Shown: in pieces, positions 21,751-30,427 of the stretch
How the letters are laid out: every line of letters starts with the position of its first letter
Position numbering within the stretch: position 1 is the first letter of the stretch
From: Chitinophagaceae bacterium
GTDB taxonomy: Bacteria > Bacteroidota > Bacteroidia > Chitinophagales > UBA10324
Assembly (NCBI GenBank): GCA_016704325.1
Contig: JADJAG010000001.1
Coordinates: 1 to 64,000 of the forward strand
DNA: 64,000 nucleotides
Direction of reading: 5' to 3'
Made by a program: the position numbers and the translations under genes
Notes under the pieces: model-generated
What the model saw: only the letters and a program-made list of their open reading frames with translations
Told to the model about the DNA's origin: nothing
The model's database searches: none

Positions 21751-22329
21751 ATGAAAATGAAATTGCTTTTTCCATTGATCCTTATTGCATTCATGATTGC
21801 CTGTTCACCGGCTACAAAAATTGAGAAGAGCTGGTATGATCCTTCCGTTGATCCGGCCAGCATAAAGCCATTCACCAAGGTGCTGGTAGTTGCAGGTGTT
21901 GCCGATGAATCATCTAAAAGAATTGCAGAAGACAAACTGGTAGCGGCTATGAAAAGTGGAGTAGGTGTACAGGCTTACAGTTACCTGTTGCCTTCCGATA
22001 CCAATGACCGTCAGCTTGATGCAAAACTTAAGAAAGACGGTTTTGACGGTATCCTGCTCATGCGACTGAAGAACGTAGATAAGAGTGTTTCTTATGTAGA
22101 AGGAACGGGCTATGGCGGGTGGTATGGTTATCGTTATTCTTCTCCCGGATATTATACTGAAGATAAGACCTACCTTATTGAAACAAATGTGTATTCTCTG
22201 GAACCCAATAAGCTGCTTTGGGACCAGCACTACTCAACCCTCAACCCTTCCAAATTTGGAACGACCATGGATGCTATTATTGCTGTCAATAAAGCGGAAC
22301 TGCAGAGTAAAGGATTTCTTCCAAAGTAG
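21751..22329 (+). CDS. Lipoprotein, DUF4136-like
   Basis: 192 residues. Lipobox ...ILIAFMIAC with acylated Cys about 18, then SPATKIEKSWYDPS. The rest has the alternating pattern of DUF4136-type lipoproteins (KVLVVAGVADESSKRIAEDKLVAAM, DGFDGILLMRLKNVDK, YLIETNVYSLEPNKLLWDQHY). Probably anchored to the periplasmic face of a membrane. Function unknown. Monocistronic by spacing. Confidence 0.75.
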   Translation: MKMKLLFPLILIAFMIACSPATKIEKSWYDPSVDPASIKPFTKVLVVAGVADESSKRIAEDKLVAAMKSGVGVQAYSYLLPSDTNDRQLDAKLKKDGFDGILLMRLKNVDKSVSYVEGTGYGGWYGYRYSSPGYYTEDKTYLIETNVYSLEPNKLLWDQHYSTLNPSKFGTTMDAIIAVNKAELQSKGFLPK

Positions 22330-22768
22330 TTTTGCATAAGCAGAAATGTTGGCGTTGAAGCAGGATGTCTGTTTGAGATAAAATTTGTGGAATAGGTCGT
22401 AAGTCGTAAGACTTAGGACGTAAGACATATGACGTAAGACATAGCTTAAGGACATGCTGCCTCTTAGTTGAGCTACTTCACGAATATCTTTGCTATTAAG
22501 CCGGCTTCCCATTTCTTGTAGTGTGCTTATTTTGACGTAACTACTCAGTAGATGAAGATTCAAAATGGAACAGGGATGACACTGATCGGACCGATTTTTA
22601 CGGATTTAATTTTTACCTGATCATTTTCAATTCGCTTTTATCAGAATAGTTCTTGCATTGAGCATTAACTCAAAATTGTTTTTATCAGTGCTGATCAGTC
22701 AAATCCGTGTCATCAGTGTGCTATTTTTTCCTTCGGCTGAGTAGTTGCATTTTGACTTATGCTTAATT
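22330..22768. repeat. Non-coding stretch with short CGTAAGAC-type tandem repeats
   Basis: No gene. At 22389-22444 a run of GTAAGAC/CGTAAGA units occurs; a related run is at 24082-24118. At 22575-22720, CACTGATC ... GATCAGTG-type inverted segments (ATCCGTGTCATCAGTGTGC) could form a long hairpin. Confidence 0.5.
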
Positions 22769-23266
22769 TCAGAAGGGCAAAGCTTCATCGGGGAAATCAT
22801 CACTCATTATATCATTGGTATCGTCTTCTAAATCTTTGCAAATGCAATGTTCTTCAAATGGGCAAGAGGGAGGGTCATAATTGCAAAAGTCAAAAGTCAG
22901 GAAGCCGATGCTAACGATATCAGTTTTTTCGCCAAGGATACTAATCAATAGGGCATACTTTTTATTTAGCGGAACATTAGCCGGAATGTCTGCATTTAAA
23001 TTCCAGGTGAATAAAAGATGAGAGAATGATTTGATTACTTGCTTCAATTGTTTTTCTGTTAGTTTTTCAGCGGGTGGAAACTGTTCCTGTTCCAATCCGC
23101 AGTAGTAACCAAAGGTATGAGCAGGTCCCTGTTCCAGCCAGCGTTCTATCTCTGCAAATTCTTCCTCCAATGTTTGCGGCTGTCCGAAATTATCTCTTGT
23201 ATTCAGTTCTTGTGATCTTTCGGCTTGGGTAATATCTTCAATAAGGTGGTTGATATAAGATTGCAT
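22769..23266 (-). CDS. Conserved hypothetical protein with C-terminal cysteine cluster
   Basis: 165 residues, mostly helical and acidic (QTLEEEFAEIERWLEQGP, EKLTEKQLKQVIKSFSHLLFTWN). It ends in a cysteine-rich stretch, CNYDPPSCPFEEHCICKD, that could bind a metal. I do not recognise the family beyond its resemblance to other short Bacteroidota proteins. Start ATG 23266. No operon partners. Confidence 0.65.
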   Translation of the reverse strand: MQSYINHLIEDITQAERSQELNTRDNFGQPQTLEEEFAEIERWLEQGPAHTFGYYCGLEQEQFPPAEKLTEKQLKQVIKSFSHLLFTWNLNADIPANVPLNKKYALLISILGEKTDIVSIGFLTFDFCNYDPPSCPFEEHCICKDLEDDTNDIMSDDFPDEALPF

Positions 23267-23530
23267 ATATAAATTGATTACAGGGTTATTACTGTCAATA
23301 GTTCCACTTTAAAATGGCTGATAATAATCTAATCAGCTTCTGTTGGTCAGAATGATAGTCGCTTCATAATGAGCTTTCCGATTATAAATTTGTTTGCATG
23401 GTCAATCATTTGATCGATTGAGGAAGCAAGATAGCAATAATCGGAATTATAATTTACTTGCTTTCCAAATTAGCGGAGCACGCGGGCGCTGGGAATGTAT
23501 CACAAATGCCGTCAACCTGGCGGGGTTCTA

Positions 23531-23956
23531 CTACTTAGAAATATCTTTCAGCAACAGCTTGTATATCTGTAAATATTTGCTCAATCTCTCCACGTCCGAA
23601 TCACTGATCTTTGGCAGGCGGCGAATATCCATGTTATCTTCCAGGTCATTGAGCTTTACGCGAATGGCAAGCGGGTTTTCCTGACACGACCGATATAATG
23701 TGCTTTGGTCTTCCCTTATTTTGAAGTGATAGCAGCCACTGCCGCCAGCACCTTTCGCTAAACCCTTCTTTTCGCAGATCATCTATTGAGGTGGAAGTAT
23801 CTTCAACCACATCGTGCAATGCCGCTACTATTTTTCTTCTTCCGTTTTGCAACGTTCCATCACGCGCATCACGTGCGTGATATAGGGTTTGCCGACTTTA
23901 TCTTTTAATCCTTGATGCGCAGTTATTGCAATATCAATTGCCCGTGTGAGATTCAT
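23531..23956 (-). CDS. HD-domain protein, SpoT/RelA-hydrolase-like (several frame breaks)
   Basis: Starts at ATG 23956 (MNLTRAIDIAITAHQGLKDKVGKPYITHVMRVMERCKTEEEK). With one extra A in the 23831-23835 run it continues IVAALHDVVEDTSTSIDDLRKEGFSE. Further breaks lead to VLAAVAAITSK and KLNDLEDNMDIRRL. The pattern AH...K.G.PYI.H, ALHD..EDT and K..DL.DN is that of the small HD domains related to (p)ppGpp hydrolases. Corrected size is about 140 residues, an HD domain with no synthetase or TGS domain. Two to three breaks lie between 23720 and 23835. Confidence 0.65.
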
Positions 23957-24328
23957 ATTGCAAAATAGCAAATTACAATTGCAATTACTGTGTTATCGGA
24001 TTCAAAGACCGAAGCTCATTAGGATGGGATTACAAATCCCGACCAACGAGGATGAATGCGCTATTAAGGGCAGGAGGTAGAGGATAAGACGTAGGACTTA
24101 AGACGTAAGACATAAGACAATCGGGATTTGCAATACTTTGTTTTCGAAACTTGGAGTAATGAGAGAAGAAGGAACGTTTATTCTAATCGTATTCGAATTG
24201 ATGTTGCACTGATCGGAGTCGAACCAGGACATCTTATTGGGACATGATTCAACAAAAAACAAGGATTCGTTTCAACTTAACATATGATGACATGGCCGTA
24301 TTCTCCTTGTAATTCTTAATTTCATTTG
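23957..24328. other. Non-coding stretch with dispersed repeat fragments
   Basis: No gene. Contains a copy of the GGATTACAAATCCCGACCAACG motif (about 24027-24050), a CGTAAGAC-type run (about 24082-24118), and a CGGAGTCGAACCAGGACA stretch (about 24213) related to the CTTCGACTCCGCTCAG repeats. Confidence 0.45.
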
Positions 24329-25005
24329 ATGAAACAAAATACATTTCCCTTCGGTTACCGGCAGCGATCGGTTCTGTTTCCGGTAAGTACATCATTCCTG
24401 ACAAGTCGGTCTGTACGATGACACTTGCCCACGGTGCAGGTGCCGGCATGGAACATCCTTTTATGACAACGCTGGCCACCTCATTAGCTGAAAACGGAAT
24501 TGCCACACTAAGATTTAATTTTCCTTACATGGAGCATAAAAAAGGAAGGCCTGATGTACCGGCCGTGGCGCATGAGGCCATTGAAGCAGCGATTCATCAT
24601 GCGAGGAAGCATTATCCTGCTCTTCCGCTTTTCATTTCCGGCAAATCATTTGGCGGAAGAATGAGCTCCCAATATTTATCTGATCACCACGATACCGGCG
24701 TGAGTGGAGTTATTTTTTACGGTTTCCCGCTTCATAAGCCCGGTACTCCTTCCATCGAAAGGGCAGTCCATTTAAAAGAGGTAAAGGAGCCGATGCTCTT
24801 CCTGTCGGGCACGCGTGACGAATTTGCTTCCGCAAGTCACCTCAAAAAGGTTTGTGCTGCTTTACCAAATGCCACGTTGACCTGGATCGAAGGAGCCAAT
24901 CATGCCTTCAAAGCAGGAAAAACCAATACCCTGGAAATTTTAGTGGCTGAGACAAAAAATTGGATCAGTAAAAATGGGGGAGGTTGCTTTCAGGAAAAAA
25001 GCTAA
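24329..25005 (+). CDS. Alpha/beta hydrolase, KANL3/Tex30-like (one frame break)
   Basis: Typical motifs of this hydrolase group: TLAHGAGAGMEHPFM, RFNFPYMEHKKGRPD, nucleophile elbow GKSFGGRMSS, acid SGTRDEFAS, and His in GANHAFK. The uninterrupted frame starts at 24418. An upstream start at 24329 (MKTKYISLRLPAAIGSVSGKYIIPDK) joins it if the AAA at 24332-24334 is one base longer, which supplies the missing first strand. Corrected size is about 225 residues. Probable soluble serine hydrolase, substrate unknown. A 60-bp copy of this gene's 5' end is at 31020-31083. Confidence 0.8.
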
Positions 25006-25124
25006 CGGCGAAAGCGTTTGGTTTCAGCAGAAAACTTTACTGGCAACGTTGGTAAGTGTTGGGTGTAGTTTGTGTTGGTGGGCTTATATTGAAAATGAAG
25101 GATTGAGAATCTTGTTCTCAGGAG

Positions 25125-25220
25125 AAGCGGATTGCAAATCTGATATCGCAGGCGTAGCGTGCTATCGGATTCAAAATCCGAAGCTCAATAGGACGGGATT
25201 ACAAATCCCGACCAACGGCG
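25125..25220. repeat. GGATTACAAATCC-type dispersed repeat
   Basis: ATTGCAAATCTGATATC ... CGGATTCAAAATCCGAAGC ... GGGATTACAAATCCCGACCAACGG: three short palindromic 'nAAATCC' blocks. Shorter copies are at about 20103, 24027, 26566, 30683, 30836, 31244 and 38480. Confidence 0.6.
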
Positions 25221-25273
25221 ATCCTTTAGAGAAACCTTGCAAGGCATTTGAAATCCTTTGTTTGAGGTCTAAC

Positions 25274-26125
25274 TTATTTCAGCTTTTTCAATTGTTTATT
25301 TCCCAGCAACGATTTCATTTGAGTAATAGCAATGCTGTTGAGTTGTTTCAACCGTTCATGCTGTCGCAAGCCCTGATGGATTAAAACAGCATTGATGCTT
25401 TCCATATTACTCAGTACAACCAACTGTTCAATGTTGGCTGAATCACGAATATTACCTTCCCCGCCTGAATGACGAAGTCGGGCAGGTGCTTGGAGTTCGC
25501 ATCTCTCCATTGTTTGGCTGTCATGCCAAACTAAGCCATGTTTAGCAAATCGGCCTCATCAGCATACACAAAATTTATCTCCTCTTTGGAAAGCGTAGGT
25601 GGAATCAGGTTTTCTTTGATGGCATCGGTGTGGATTCTGTAGTTTACTTTAGCTAAAGTGCGTTGGAGATTCCAGGTTAATTTCAATCTGTCGCTCTCAT
25701 CTTCTTTTGAGCCGTTGAAATTCTTTGATGATGTAAAGTTTGAATTCGATTGAAATCCAGGAAGCAAATTCAAATGCGATATCTCTGTGTGCGTAGGTGC
25801 CGCCATATCTGCCTGACTTTGATATAATACCTAGTGCATTGGTGGATTCAATCCACTTTTTGGGAGTCATGGTAAAACTATTAAGACCGGCTTGTTTTCT
25901 AAAACCCGTCGAATTCGACGGGTTTAAAATCCAGGTTGTGCATTTGCCCCAGAATCCCAATAGTTCAATGGTATTTCGGTTTCTTAGCCAGTTCTTAATT
26001 ATATCATCTGTATGCGCTGCATCTTTGCATCTGGCGATATCAGTAAGGGAAATAAAATCTTCTTGCCCGCCCTGATAAATAGTAATCTCAGTTCCTTTTA
26101 CATTGATAGATTGTTTTGTTGCCAT
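25274..26125 (-). pseudogene. KilA-N domain protein, decayed
   Basis: Starts at ATG 26125: MATKQSINVKGTEITIYQGG, then the KilA-N core (DFISLTDIAR..., DIIKNWLRNRNTIELLGFW, GRYGGTYAHRDIAFEFASWISIEFKLYIIKEFQRL), a phage-type DNA-binding domain. Continuation in other frames gives ESDRLKLTWNLQRTLAKVNYRIHTDAIK, YADEADLLNMA, and NIRDSANIEQLVVLSNMESINAVLIHQGL. Lesions: a paired shift around 25922-25980 (the middle should read NLDFKPVEFDGF), a break near 25700, an in-frame TAG at about 25540, and a 36-bp palindromic insertion near 25470-25505. The stop codon and insertion are not homopolymer errors, so decay is likely. Confidence 0.7.
25902..25925. promoter_or_regulatory. 24-bp perfect palindrome inside the KilA-N gene
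   Basis: Centred on GAATTC with arms AAACCCGTCGAA / TTCGACGGGTTT. In the coding frame it specifies the conserved KPVEFDGF of the family. A close relative lies upstream of the gene at 26175-26198. Operator function is an inference. Confidence 0.35.
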
Positions 26126-26174
26126 ATGGTAGTGTTAATTGTGGCGAATCCGCCATAGTTAAAGTATATTTCTT

Positions 26175-26198
26175 AAAGCCATCGAATTCGATGGATTT
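26175..26198. promoter_or_regulatory. Near-perfect palindrome upstream of the KilA-N gene
   Basis: Same GAATTC-centred layout as 25902-25925 (AAAGCCATCGAA / TTCGATGGATTT), with one mismatched pair, about 60 bases upstream of the KilA-N ATG. The position would suit an autoregulatory operator. Confidence 0.4.
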
Positions 26199-26402
26199 AA
26201 AATTTTATTTTATCACCAACCACGTCACCTATTCAAAGTGGTTAACTTCCTCAGCTTGTTTTTCCTTTGGTATGAGTTAGGCATTGCAGTTGTTAGTGAG
26301 CGATTGCAAATTTCTTTCTTTAACAAGCGACTAATTCCATTCACGACTGATTTTAAAAGTACCGAATATTTTTCCATGTCTGCCCCGTTGTTTGTTCCCT
26401 GA

Positions 26403-26909
26403 CTCGAGCTCGTTTGCAGACAAGCTATTGGGGGAGGCGAACGAGTGCGCTTACCATGTTTAGTTTTGAATTTCCCGTGTCTCATTGGCTTGCTCTTATG
26501 CCTCATCATGAAGACACGGTGGAATAGTAAAAATCCATTTCTCAATAAGTCAGGTTACAAATCCGGACTAACATGTGAGTTAGTAGGAAATAGCCTTTTA
26601 TGGGAGTATTTTTACACCTGACTACTGATTGGGTTTCCCCGAAGTATCCTCGGCGTTACTACGGCTTTACCTCGGCGTTGCCCCGGAGTATCCTTTGAAT
26701 AAGATTGGTTGTCTTATCCTGGAAAAGCCCTATAACTGATTGGAAAAAAATCCATTCCTGAGATCGCATTAACCCTGAATCGCGTTCTTTTGCAGACAAG
26801 CAATTGAGGGAGGCGAACGAGTGCGCTTATTGTGTAAAGCTTTGAATTCCCCTGTATCTCATTGGCTTGAACCTGTGCCTCATGATGAAGACACAGTGGT
26901 GGTGTATGT
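26403..26909. repeat. 507-bp direct repeat, left copy (contains two REP-like elements)
   Basis: Two A+B REP-like elements (26403-26523 and about 26778-26906) joined by a conserved spacer with two CCTCGGCGTT blocks (about 26645-26700). The whole unit recurs at 27841-28347 with small differences. A half: CTCG..CTCGTTTGCAG ... GGCGAACGAGTGCG. B half: CCGTGTCTCATTGGCTTG ... GAAGACACGG. Confidence 0.8.
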
Positions 26910-26938
26910 TTTCCCCTTACTTTTTGTATCTTCGTTTA

Positions 26939-27094
26939 ATGCAAAAACGATCGAAGGTTTACAAGCCCGGCAAGGATGAAATCCTTAAACAGGTATTGCA
27001 ATCATTTGAAATTGAAAACATCATTATTGCTTCTTCCACAGCAAAAGCTATCTTCAAAAAAGTGCTTTCCAAAACTAAAAAAGTGAGCGGATGA
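26939..27094 (+). CDS. Small basic ORF beside Fic (51 aa)
   Basis: ATG 26939: MQKRSKVYKPGKDEILKQVL, then QSFEIENIIIASSTAKAIFKKVL and a lysine-rich end. Convergent with the Fic gene, overlapping its last 20 bases. It contains SFEIEN, which fits the (S/T)xxxE(G/N) pattern of Fic-inhibitory helices. However, partners of that kind are normally encoded upstream in the same operon, so the link is weak. It could also be a stand-alone helical protein. Confidence 0.4.
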   Translation: MQKRSKVYKPGKDEILKQVLQSFEIENIIIASSTAKAIFKKVLSKTKKVSG

Positions 27095-27683
27095 TTTTCT
27101 CCATCTGCGAGTAATCTCCCGTAGCTGCCTGCCTGATTGCGCTCACATAATCACTGAATTTTTTCTTCCTGAAATCTTCCAGATTCAAAAAATGGTACCC
27201 TGCTTTTCCCGCCATTAAATCGGCAAGAAGACGTGCTGTTCTACCATTTCCCTCACGGAAAGGATGAATGAATAACAACTCTGCATGTATACGCGCAATG
27301 TCGCTGCTGAGTGTGTCAACAGATTTATAGTGAGCGGGTAATTTTTTTAAAATTGTCTTTTCAAATTCATCCATTGTTTGCTGAAGAAACTTAGCCGGAG
27401 GAAACAGGAAGCCGCCTTTTGAAATATTCACTGTGCGCAACTTTCCTGTGAACGAATAAAGATGTCCCAGGGCAAGCTGGTGAATTCTGAAAATGTAGTG
27501 AAGGTCGAAAGCAGTTTCTACACTGAGTTCATCAAACAACACGTTGTAAGCGTGAAGAAATCCTTCGAGTTCTGCATGATCGATTTCTTTCGCCTTCGTG
27601 AGTTGAAGCTTGTTTGGCAGCACAGCACCTTCCGCTTCTGCTTTCGGAACACTATACTTCTGGCTTTTGGCTTTCTTTTTCAA
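27075..27683 (-). CDS. Fic family protein (AMP/NMP transferase)
   Basis: 202 residues. The catalytic loop HPFREGNGRTARLL (His 140 to Thr 149) is complete. It is preceded by the Fic core (FDLHYIFRIHQLALGHLYSFTGKLRTVNISKGGFLFPP) and followed by FLNLEDFRKKKFSDYVSAIRQAATGDYSQME. Fic enzymes transfer AMP or another nucleotide to target proteins, often as a toxin. The N-terminal helix holds AELEGF, close to but not matching the (S/T)xxxE(G/N) self-inhibition motif (His in the S/T place). Start taken as TTG 27683. The gene is framed by 507-bp direct repeats. Confidence 0.88.
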   Translation of the reverse strand: MKKKAKSQKYSVPKAEAEGAVLPNKLQLTKAKEIDHAELEGFLHAYNVLFDELSVETAFDLHYIFRIHQLALGHLYSFTGKLRTVNISKGGFLFPPAKFLQQTMDEFEKTILKKLPAHYKSVDTLSSDIARIHAELLFIHPFREGNGRTARLLADLMAGKAGYHFLNLEDFRKKKFSDYVSAIRQAATGDYSQMEKIIRSLF

Positions 27684-27840
27684 ACTGAATGCTCTTCGTT
27701 AATTTCCCTATTGCTTCTTTGATTTCAGGTGATCAAACCCACACTACGTAGTACTAAGTATGTTGTTGTTCCGTCACATCGCAAAGGTAGTAAGGTCAAT
27801 ACCAATTCAAAAGTATCTAACTTTTCCTCTTGCACCCGTA

Positions 27841-28347
27841 CTCGAACTCGGTTGCAGAAAAGCAATTGAGAGAGGCGAACGAGTGTACTTACCGTGTTTA
27901 GTTTTGAATTTCCCGTGTCTCATTGGCTTGCTCTTATGTCTCGTCATGAAGACACAGTGGAATAGTAAAAATCCATTTCTCAATTAGTCAGGTTACAAAT
28001 CCTGACTTAAGAGTGAGTTAGGAGGAATTAGCCTTTTATGTGGGTATTTTTACACCTGACTACTGATTGGGTTTCCCCGAAGTATCCTCGGCGTTACTAC
28101 GGCTTTACCTCGGCGTTGCCCCGGAGTATCCTTTGAATAAAATTGGTTGTCTTATCCTGGAAAAGCCACAAAGCTGATTGGGAAAAAATCCATTCCTGCG
28201 ATCGCATTAACCCTTGCTCGCCTCGTTTGCAGACAAGCAATTGAGGTTTGCTAACGAGTGCGCTTACAGTGTATAGCTTTGAATTCCCCCGTGTCTCATT
28301 GGCTTGCACCTGTGCCTCAAGATGAATACACGGCGGCGGTGTAGGAG
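27841..28347. repeat. 507-bp direct repeat, right copy
   Basis: Counterpart of 26403-26909 in the same orientation, ending at the same B-half boundary. The similarity stops sharply on both sides. The 931 bases in between hold only the Fic gene and a 51-residue ORF. Confidence 0.8.
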
Positions 28348-28388
28348 GGCATCTCTAAAAACCCTTTCTTTATGTCCTCATCCTGTGT

Positions 28389-28407
28389 CCTTCTCCGAAG
28401 GAGAAGG
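28389..28407. terminator. Short GC-rich hairpin
   Basis: CCTTCTCC / GGAGAAGG with a GAA loop, followed by GGGGACTTTAATTC. It lies about 150 bases past the stop of the minus-strand T9SS gene; terminator or repeat. Confidence 0.4.
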
Positions 28408-28558
28408 GGGACTTTAATTCGTAAGCTTTGCTACTGAAAATTGGAGTCTGGAGGTTATTCATCAGAAAGTGGACTGTATACGCACTGTCTTTTCCTGACA
28501 AAGCTTTACAGTCTACAGGATTGAAAATCCTGAATCTTAAACGGTCCGGATTAAAAAT

Positions 28559-30427
28559 TCATCTGACAATATCAATTTTTCGTGTTTGCGTCCAATCATT
28601 TGTACTAACACGAAGTAAGTATGCTCCTGCCGGGAGGGATCCCACGTCCACTTGAGTAATTCCATCTGCTGGTGCAATAGTGTTATAAACCCTTTTACCT
28701 ATCAAGTCAAACAATTCAATACTTCTTTGGCTAGTGATGCCATCAAGTTCGATCGTGATCATGTGATTTGCAGGACTGGGGTAAACATGGAATGCAGTAA
28801 TAACTTCTTCTTCCTCTTTACAGGTAATGTTGACCACACATGATTTAGAAGTCTTGCTGCAATTACTGGTATTCGTAGTAGTTACAGTATAGTAACCTGC
28901 CTGAGTTGCACCATAATAACTGTTAGTTGCATTGCTAATGTTCATGTTATTCTTTTGCCATTGATAGGTACAACCGCTGCACGTTTTCGCATTAAGCGTT
29001 GCAGTTTGACCTGCACAAATATTAACAGGACTTACTGTTTTTATTTTTGAAGCGGGAAGCGCAAGAACAGTAACGGTAATAGAGTTTGAGGTATTGGGCC
29101 CACAGCTATTTGACACTCTACAAGAATATGCGCCTTGATCTTTTGCATTGTACGTTTTCTTGGTAGCACCTGAAACATCTTCACCATCTTTCTGCCATTG
29201 GTAGGTTGAGCCACTTGAGGCAGTCGCTGTGAATTTTACTTTGGCCCCGTTACAAAATATGATTGGCCCATTAGCCGAAATGGAAATAACGGGGACACTA
29301 CAAGGTGAATATTTTATTAAGCCAATAGAATAGTTATCAGAAGCAATAGCGTAAAGTTTATTGTCAGGATTCACCAAGATTGGAGTAGCAGTATAATGAG
29401 AAGGATCAGAATATGTCCAAAGTAAGTTACCCGCACTTGAATACTTTTTTACCTGACTCCCATACGTTTGTACTGCATAAATATTTCCTGAACCATCGGT
29501 ATCGAATCCGTTATCATAGGGAAACTCAAATTGAAAAATCCCTGCTGTAGAATATTTCCTCACAATTCCACCATAACCCCCACCAATTGGAAAATAAACA
29601 TTACCAAGTCCATCAAGACTGCATGCGGTTCCCCAGCCAACATTCGTTGTAACACTATCAAACCAAATCATGTTGCCATTATTTGGATCAATTTTTTCAA
29701 AAAAATAAGTGGCTGGAGCTTCTCCCCGGTGAATAAAAAGTGAAGCCGACCCTTGATCGTATGCAAGTCCATAAACACCATCTCCAATAAGGCTACCATA
29801 TTGAAATATGCCACCTCCATCAAGTTTAAGTAAATAAAATGGAGAATTCTGACTACTTCGATTGGTTAAGTAAATGTTACCATACTGATCAATTGTTAAA
29901 TCATATACAGTGTAAGCTGTTGAAGCATAATTCCATTGAAAATCACCATTCGGGTTATACTTAACAACGTACAAGTAAGACACGTTCAGATGGTTCCAAT
30001 TGCATGTAACGATAATATTTCCGGACACATCAATTCCGATTTTGCTGCCACCATATATACCCTGGAAATCACTCAAAACTTTTTCCCATTGAGATGTCCC
30101 GTAGACATCATATTTTATCGTATAAACCTCCCACGAGGATGTTGTAAATGTGACATACGAGTTGCCATTATTATCTATAACCACATCATCAATGCTTGCA
30201 TTCGTTTTAGATATTGACCATAATTGACTTCCACTTGAATTAAATTTGGTCAGGCTTAATTGCGACAGAACAAATAAATTATCTGCATTATCCCGCATCA
30301 TTTTGCTTGCTCCACCATTAATTTCCAAACTTGGAGAGTACCAATCAACAGTTAACTGTGCTTGTGCATTTTTTATTTGAAATGAAAGAGTAAAAACCAC
30401 AAATATGATTGCAAGTATTTTTCTCAT
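28559..30427 (-). CDS. T9SS-secreted propeller and Ig-like protein
   Basis: 622 residues, uninterrupted. Signal peptide MRKILAIIFVVFTLSFQIKNAQAQ, then propeller repeats (VVIDNNGNSYVTF, IGIDVSGNIIVTCNW, LTIDQYGNIYLTN, TDGSGNIYAVQTYG) to about residue 365. Two PKD/Ig-like domains follow (KFTATASSGSTYQWQKDG; TLNAKTCSGCTYQWQKNN), each with paired cysteines, then a type A sorting domain (FHVYPSPANHMITIELDG...GAYLLRVSTNDWTQTRKIDIVR). Likely exported through the outer membrane by T9SS. Ligand unknown. Confidence 0.88.
   Translation of the reverse strand: MRKILAIIFVVFTLSFQIKNAQAQLTVDWYSPSLEINGGASKMMRDNADNLFVLSQLSLTKFNSSGSQLWSISKTNASIDDVVIDNNGNSYVTFTTSSWEVYTIKYDVYGTSQWEKVLSDFQGIYGGSKIGIDVSGNIIVTCNWNHLNVSYLYVVKYNPNGDFQWNYASTAYTVYDLTIDQYGNIYLTNRSSQNSPFYLLKLDGGGIFQYGSLIGDGVYGLAYDQGSASLFIHRGEAPATYFFEKIDPNNGNMIWFDSVTTNVGWGTACSLDGLGNVYFPIGGGYGGIVRKYSTAGIFQFEFPYDNGFDTDGSGNIYAVQTYGSQVKKYSSAGNLLWTYSDPSHYTATPILVNPDNKLYAIASDNYSIGLIKYSPCSVPVISISANGPIIFCNGAKVKFTATASSGSTYQWQKDGEDVSGATKKTYNAKDQGAYSCRVSNSCGPNTSNSITVTVLALPASKIKTVSPVNICAGQTATLNAKTCSGCTYQWQKNNMNISNATNSYYGATQAGYYTVTTTNTSNCSKTSKSCVVNITCKEEEEVITAFHVYPSPANHMITIELDGITSQRSIELFDLIGKRVYNTIAPADGITQVDVGSLPAGAYLLRVSTNDWTQTRKIDIVR

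Noticed and set aside
23460..23530. GC-rich stretch before the HD gene (CACGCGGGCGCTGGGAATGT...) as a possible gene fragment
   Set aside because: No frame matches a family; probably another intergenic repeat, but I could not find a second copy in this window.
24199..24232. Sequence resembling the T-arm of a tRNA on the minus strand (GGTTCGACTCC)
   Set aside because: The flanking bases do not form a T-stem or acceptor stem. It matches the CTTCGACTCCGCTCAG repeat family better.
26225..26545. 106-residue minus-strand frame over the REP-like element (similar frames at 31017-31247)
   Set aside because: The frame follows the repeat and is not conserved outside it.
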